NCBI GenBank assembly: GCA_022712845.1
Contig: JAFLJV010000100.1
Span: 1 to 10,616, forward strand
Direction of reading: 5' to 3'
DNA length: 10,616 bases
Source of the DNA: Sulfurimonas sp.
GTDB taxonomy: Bacteria; Campylobacterota; Campylobacteria; Campylobacterales; Sulfurimonadaceae
This document shows positions 8,001 to 10,616 of the stretch, piece after piece. Numbering within the stretch: the stretch's first letter is position 1; every line of letters starts with the position of its first letter. Position numbers and translations under genes: made by a program. The notes beneath the pieces are model-generated. The model made no database searches and was not told the DNA's origin. It saw only the letters and a list, made by a program, of their open reading frames with translations.

Positions 8001-8006
8001 ATTATA
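8001..8006 (-). promoter_or_regulatory. Candidate -10 box for argD
   Basis: A perfect TATAAT on the minus strand, 25 bases upstream of the argD ATG, inside the 109-bp gap that separates argD from the molybdopterin fragment. A weak TTGTGT at 8032-8027 lies slightly too far away to be a good -35. The box suggests that argD, tolC and the methyltransferase can be transcribed independently of the upstream genes. Confidence 0.4.
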
Positions 8007-8084
8007 TAATTTACAGTTGTATAATAACACAAATATATAAATTTTTTGATTGAAAATAAAATAATTTAATTCATATAATTAGCT

Positions 8085-8735
8085 TTAGTTCTCTTCTATC
8101 TCAGAATCAAACTCATCTAAAAATATAAACTCTCCATTATCTGTATCAAAACCATTTTTATATGGAATATCATTTGATTCCCCTATATAATAAACCCCAG
8201 AACCATTTTTTCCAAATAATCCAAGCATTACTGCAAATGCATCTATTGCTCTCATAATATCATCACCATCATAATATTCTTGAATTTTTTTACCACAAAC
8301 GATAGCTACCTTTTTTTCTTTTACAAGCTCTAAAATATCATTTATATCGTCTAATGTTGCATTGATTTTTTCTAAAATTGGAACAATTCTTATAGATTGC
8401 GTAAGCTCATAGTAATCTTGATATTCACTCGCATATTTATTTAAATACTCCTCATCACATATATCCCATATATATGAAAATCTACTGAGTAACATTGCAA
8501 AAAATATATCTGTTTTTGGCTTTAGCTGTACATGGATGTCAGCTATTTCAGCTATTTTTGTTTTCAATGGGTCTATAACAATTATTTTTTTATCTTTAGT
8601 GAGTTCTAACATATCATTATTTTTAGGGTTTTTACCCCAAAATATTATTATATCAGATTTGGATATCTCTTGTAATGGCATATTTTTATTACTTCCACGA
8701 CCTTCTATAATTCCTATACTTCCTTTACTATTCAC
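8085..8735 (-). pseudogene. Molybdopterin oxidoreductase fragment, both ends missing
   Basis: A 216-residue open frame matching only the middle of a bis-MGD oxidoreductase (formate dehydrogenase/nitrate reductase superfamily). Recognisable pieces are SDIIIFWGKNP (27-37), VIDPLKTK (53-60) followed by LKPKTD (71-76, usually PGTD), and a later AIVCGKKIQ (144-152), DDIMRAIDAFAVMLG (158-172) and GKNGSGV (175-181). The N-terminal Cys-rich [4Fe-4S] domain, the region before GRG, and the C-terminal cofactor-binding domain are all absent, and the reading ends in an acidic tail (LDEFDSEIEEN). It opens with GTG at 8735, which overlaps the adaptor stop by 8 bases, and a TAA stands directly upstream in frame. 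ATG at codon 19 is an alternative start. It cannot be a working enzyme alone. The intact frame means either recent decay or a retained small protein. NuoG ancestry is a less likely alternative. Confidence 0.65.
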
Positions 8736-9525
8736 TCTTTAATTCTACTTTTATTAATTTTGAAAATACTTTTGGAGATTTTATAATTATTTGAGCCATA
8801 TATTTAGATATATTTTTACTATCAGCAATATTTAATACTCTTGATACTTTATATGTTGTTTTCTTGCCATCAATATAAACTACTTTTTTTGATGCATTTA
8901 TTAAATCTTTTTCATCCAAAAATATAGTAATTTTTGCTTTAGAAATATCTGCAACTTTTGCTAATATAGTTGACATTCCTACAACTTGACCAGGTTTTAC
9001 TAACATTTCATATAGTACAAAACCTTCTGCTATTAAATTTTTATCACTAATACTTCTTATTAGTTGAACTTCTCTTAACTTTGCATCAGTTATTTGGATT
9101 TTTAAGTTATTAATCTCTTTTTTTGTGTTTAAATAAAGATTTTCACTAGATATTAAATCAGAAAACTCTCTATCTTTTTCAACAGATGATTTAAATTTTA
9201 AAGATTGTACTTTTTTATAATTTTCTCTTTTTCTTTTTAAATTTTTTTCTATATTTTCTAAAATACTTTCATTAACATTTATTGTCTCTTTCATATAATC
9301 TAATTTATTTTTTATATATTTCAACTCTTTGGTATCTACTATTGAATCAATCTTTATATATGGCTTAGAAGACAATACTTTTCCTATTAAATCTTCATTA
9401 GCCTGAAGAATTAACCCAGAAACATTTGAAGATATTATTCTTAACTCAAATGGTTCCACTTTTGCATAATAAACTTTAGCAAACAACGTATTTAACATTA
9501 ATAACATGATAATAAAAATTTTCAT
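8728..9525 (-). CDS. Periplasmic adaptor (HlyD/membrane-fusion family)
   Basis: A 265-residue secreted protein. The signal peptide is at 1-16 (FIIMLLMLNTLFA). The first half of a lipoyl-like hybrid domain is at about 18-60 (VEPFELRIISSNVSGLI), and a long charged coiled-coil hairpin runs from about 62 to 158. The second lipoyl half is at about 165-193 (EGFVLYEMLVKPGQVVGM, ILAKVADIS), and a beta-barrel part runs from about 197 to the end. This is the adaptor layout of tripartite exporters, bridging an inner-membrane pump and a TolC channel. It has no transmembrane anchor and no lipobox Cys, so it would be periplasmic or only peripherally attached. The ATG at 9525 has AAAAGGTAG about 8 bases upstream. 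The likely channel partner is the TolC protein at 5617-6837, separated from it by argD and the molybdopterin fragment. No pump gene is present, so the transporter class (RND, ABC, MFS) cannot be told. Confidence 0.8.
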   Translation of the reverse strand: MKIFIIMLLMLNTLFAKVYYAKVEPFELRIISSNVSGLILQANEDLIGKVLSSKPYIKIDSIVDTKELKYIKNKLDYMKETINVNESILENIEKNLKRKRENYKKVQSLKFKSSVEKDREFSDLISSENLYLNTKKEINNLKIQITDAKLREVQLIRSISDKNLIAEGFVLYEMLVKPGQVVGMSTILAKVADISKAKITIFLDEKDLINASKKVVYIDGKKTTYKVSRVLNIADSKNISKYMAQIIIKSPKVFSKLIKVELKSE

Positions 9526-9557
9526 TTACACTACCTTTTAATATTTAACTTTTAATA

Positions 9558-9563
9558 ATTATA
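9558..9563 (-). promoter_or_regulatory. Candidate -10 box for the adaptor gene
   Basis: A perfect TATAAT on the minus strand, 32 bases upstream of the adaptor ATG, within the 125-bp space divergent from cheV. No clear -35 is seen. The predicted leader of about 25 bases would contain the AAAAGGTAG ribosome site. Confidence 0.4.
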
Positions 9564-9612
9564 CTTATTTTACCATTTCATTATTAAGATTAAAGCATAT
9601 TTCATTTTATTT

Positions 9613-9629
9613 AGGGTACTATTTATGCA
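9613..9629 (+). promoter_or_regulatory. cheV: Possible sigma-54 promoter of cheV
   Basis: GGGTAC at 9614-9619 followed by TATTTA and TGCA at 9626-9629 keeps the invariant GG (9615-9616) and GC (9627-9628) with exactly 10 bases between them. Against TGGCAC-N5-TTGCA it matches 8 of 11 defined positions. Transcription would start near 9639, giving a very short leader that still includes the AAGGGA ribosome site at 9640-9645. An alternative reading is a sigma-70 -10 box, TACTAT, at 9617-9622. Confidence 0.35.
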
Positions 9630-9650
9630 GTACGAAAAAAAGGGAATATT

Positions 9651-10604
9651 ATGTCTATATTAGATAATGTTGATGCCGCTACGAACCTAGCAAAAAATAA
9701 TGAACTTCAACTATTAGTCTTTAGAATTAGTGAAAATGAAGATTCTGCTTATTATGCTATTAATGTATTTAAAACAAGAGAAGTCGTTGAATCAAAAAAT
9801 CATTTTTTAACTCAAATACCATCAGCTCATCCTATGCTAGAAGGAACTATAGTTCTTCGTGAATTACAAATCCCTATACTTAATCTACCATCATGGCTAG
9901 GTATTACTTTATCTAAAGATGAGATTCAAAAATCAAATATTCTTATTTGTGATTTTAACGGTGTTATAATTGGACTTAGAATAATGTCAGCATTTAGAGT
10001 TATAAAGAAAAATTGGAGTGAGATGCATGCACCAAATAGTTATAGAGTTGGTGAAGATAATGTTGTAATAAATGATACAAGATTAGATGATGGTAGTCTA
10101 TGTCTAGTACTTGATTATGAAAAATTATTAGCAGATGTAGTTCCACAAGCTATGGTAAATGTACATGAATCACCTATGAATTTACAAGATTTAGATATCC
10201 CAAATAAATTAATTAAAGGAACTGTATTAATTGCTGAAGACTCTAAAACAGCTCAAAATCATTTAACTAAAATATTTAAAAATGCAAATATTGATATGAG
10301 AATGTTTGAAAATGGGAAATTACTTGTTGAATATTTAGAAGCTTTAGGAGAAGAAGTATCTTTAGTTCCTGCAATAATAACAGATATAGAGATGCCAGAA
10401 ATGTCAGGATTTACTGTTGTAAAAGTACTTAAAGACAACCCTAATACTCAGCATATTCCTATAATTGTAAATAGTTCTATGACTGGTCAAAATAATAAAA
10501 GAGAAGCTGAAAAATTAGGGGCAGATGGGTTTATTGATAAAACAAAAAGTCATAATATAATTCCACTTATTATTGAAGCAATGCATGAGATAGGTAATAT
10601 ATAA
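9651..10604 (+). CDS. cheV: Chemotaxis coupling protein CheV (CheW-REC)
   Basis: A 317-residue protein of normal CheV length. The CheW-like domain covers about 15-165 (LQLLVFRISE, YAINVFKTREVV, IPSAHPMLEGTIVLRELQIPILNLPSWLG). The receiver domain covers about 190-317 and has all key residues: acidic pair E196-D197 (LIAEDSKTA), phospho-acceptor D245 (ITDIEMPEMSGF), a Ser at the switch position in IIVNSSMTG (271-279), and K297 (GFIDK). CheV couples chemoreceptors to CheA like CheW, and its receiver is phosphorylated by CheA for adaptation or as a phosphate sink. It acts at the polar receptor array. The ATG at 9651 follows AAAGGGAA at close to ideal spacing. It is divergent from the adaptor gene. 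In Campylobacter, cheV is followed by cheA and cheW; here the window ends 12 bases after the stop, so this cannot be checked. Confidence 0.95.
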   Translation: MSILDNVDAATNLAKNNELQLLVFRISENEDSAYYAINVFKTREVVESKNHFLTQIPSAHPMLEGTIVLRELQIPILNLPSWLGITLSKDEIQKSNILICDFNGVIIGLRIMSAFRVIKKNWSEMHAPNSYRVGEDNVVINDTRLDDGSLCLVLDYEKLLADVVPQAMVNVHESPMNLQDLDIPNKLIKGTVLIAEDSKTAQNHLTKIFKNANIDMRMFENGKLLVEYLEALGEEVSLVPAIITDIEMPEMSGFTVVKVLKDNPNTQHIPIIVNSSMTGQNNKREAEKLGADGFIDKTKSHNIIPLIIEAMHEIGNI

Positions 10605-10616
10605 ATATTATTAGAT

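Noticed and set aside
7770..8009. Plus-strand open frame opposite the argD start
   Set aside because: Antisense shadow of a gene with clear catalytic motifs; composition is that of reverse-complemented coding DNA.
8536..8742. Plus-strand open frame opposite the molybdopterin fragment
   Set aside because: Hydrophobic shadow frame; the minus-strand frame has recognisable family motifs.
8728..9525. The missing N-terminal half of the molybdopterin enzyme hidden by a frameshift in the adaptor region
   Set aside because: The adaptor frame is complete with signal peptide and full domain layout, no Fe-S cysteine cluster is seen, and the fragment's frame is closed by TAA directly before its GTG.
9625..9663. 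Twelve-codon upstream ORF (ATG CAG TAC...) with AGGG before it, overlapping the cheV start
   Set aside because: It lies inside the likely promoter, upstream of or at the predicted transcription start, so it is probably not transcribed as a leader.

Overview
The window is strongly AT-rich chromosomal DNA. Its gene content (stand-alone gatC next to pilT, CheV, a MidA-type methyltransferase, GAF-PAS-GGDEF signalling, small TolC and adaptor proteins), the frequent TTG starts and the TATAAT boxes without clear -35 elements all suggest a Campylobacterota (Epsilonproteobacteria) genome. It is probably of the free-living Sulfurimonas/Arcobacter kind. This placement is an inference from protein style, not from a database search. 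I see no rRNA, tRNA, CRISPR array, transposase or att site.

Layout. At the left edge a minus-strand gene encodes a one-TM, YfgM-like TPR protein (14-601). It is divergent from a plus-strand pair, gatC (738-1028) and pilT (1075-2160). PilT converges, with a gap of only 16 bp, on a large minus-strand gene (2177-4471) for a membrane diguanylate cyclase. That protein has a helical periplasmic sensor, then GAF, Aer-like PAS and GGEEF domains. A 163-bp AT-rich spacer follows. Next comes a long block of minus-strand genes, in order of transcription: a periplasmic adaptor (9525-8728), an N- and C-terminally incomplete molybdopterin-oxidoreductase fragment (8735-8085), argD (7975-6794), a TolC-family channel (6837-5617) and a MidA-type methyltransferase (5642-4635). 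Most of these genes overlap; the exception is a 109-bp gap before argD that carries its own TATAAT. At the right, cheV (9651-10604) is divergent from the adaptor and has a GG-N10-GC element placed like a sigma-54 promoter.

How the genes relate. Three genes belong to surface motility and chemotaxis signalling: pilT (pilus retraction), cheV (chemotaxis coupling) and the cyclase (c-di-GMP). TolC and the adaptor look like two parts of one tripartite exporter, but their inner-membrane pump is not in the window and argD plus a broken oxidoreductase lie between them. The block therefore looks rearranged. argD, gatC and midA are housekeeping or accessory metabolism. No clearly new multi-gene system is visible. 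The points most worth a second look are the truncated molybdopterin gene starting exactly at the adaptor stop codon, the split efflux pair around argD, the possible sigma-54 promoter of cheV, and the unassigned sensor domain of the cyclase.
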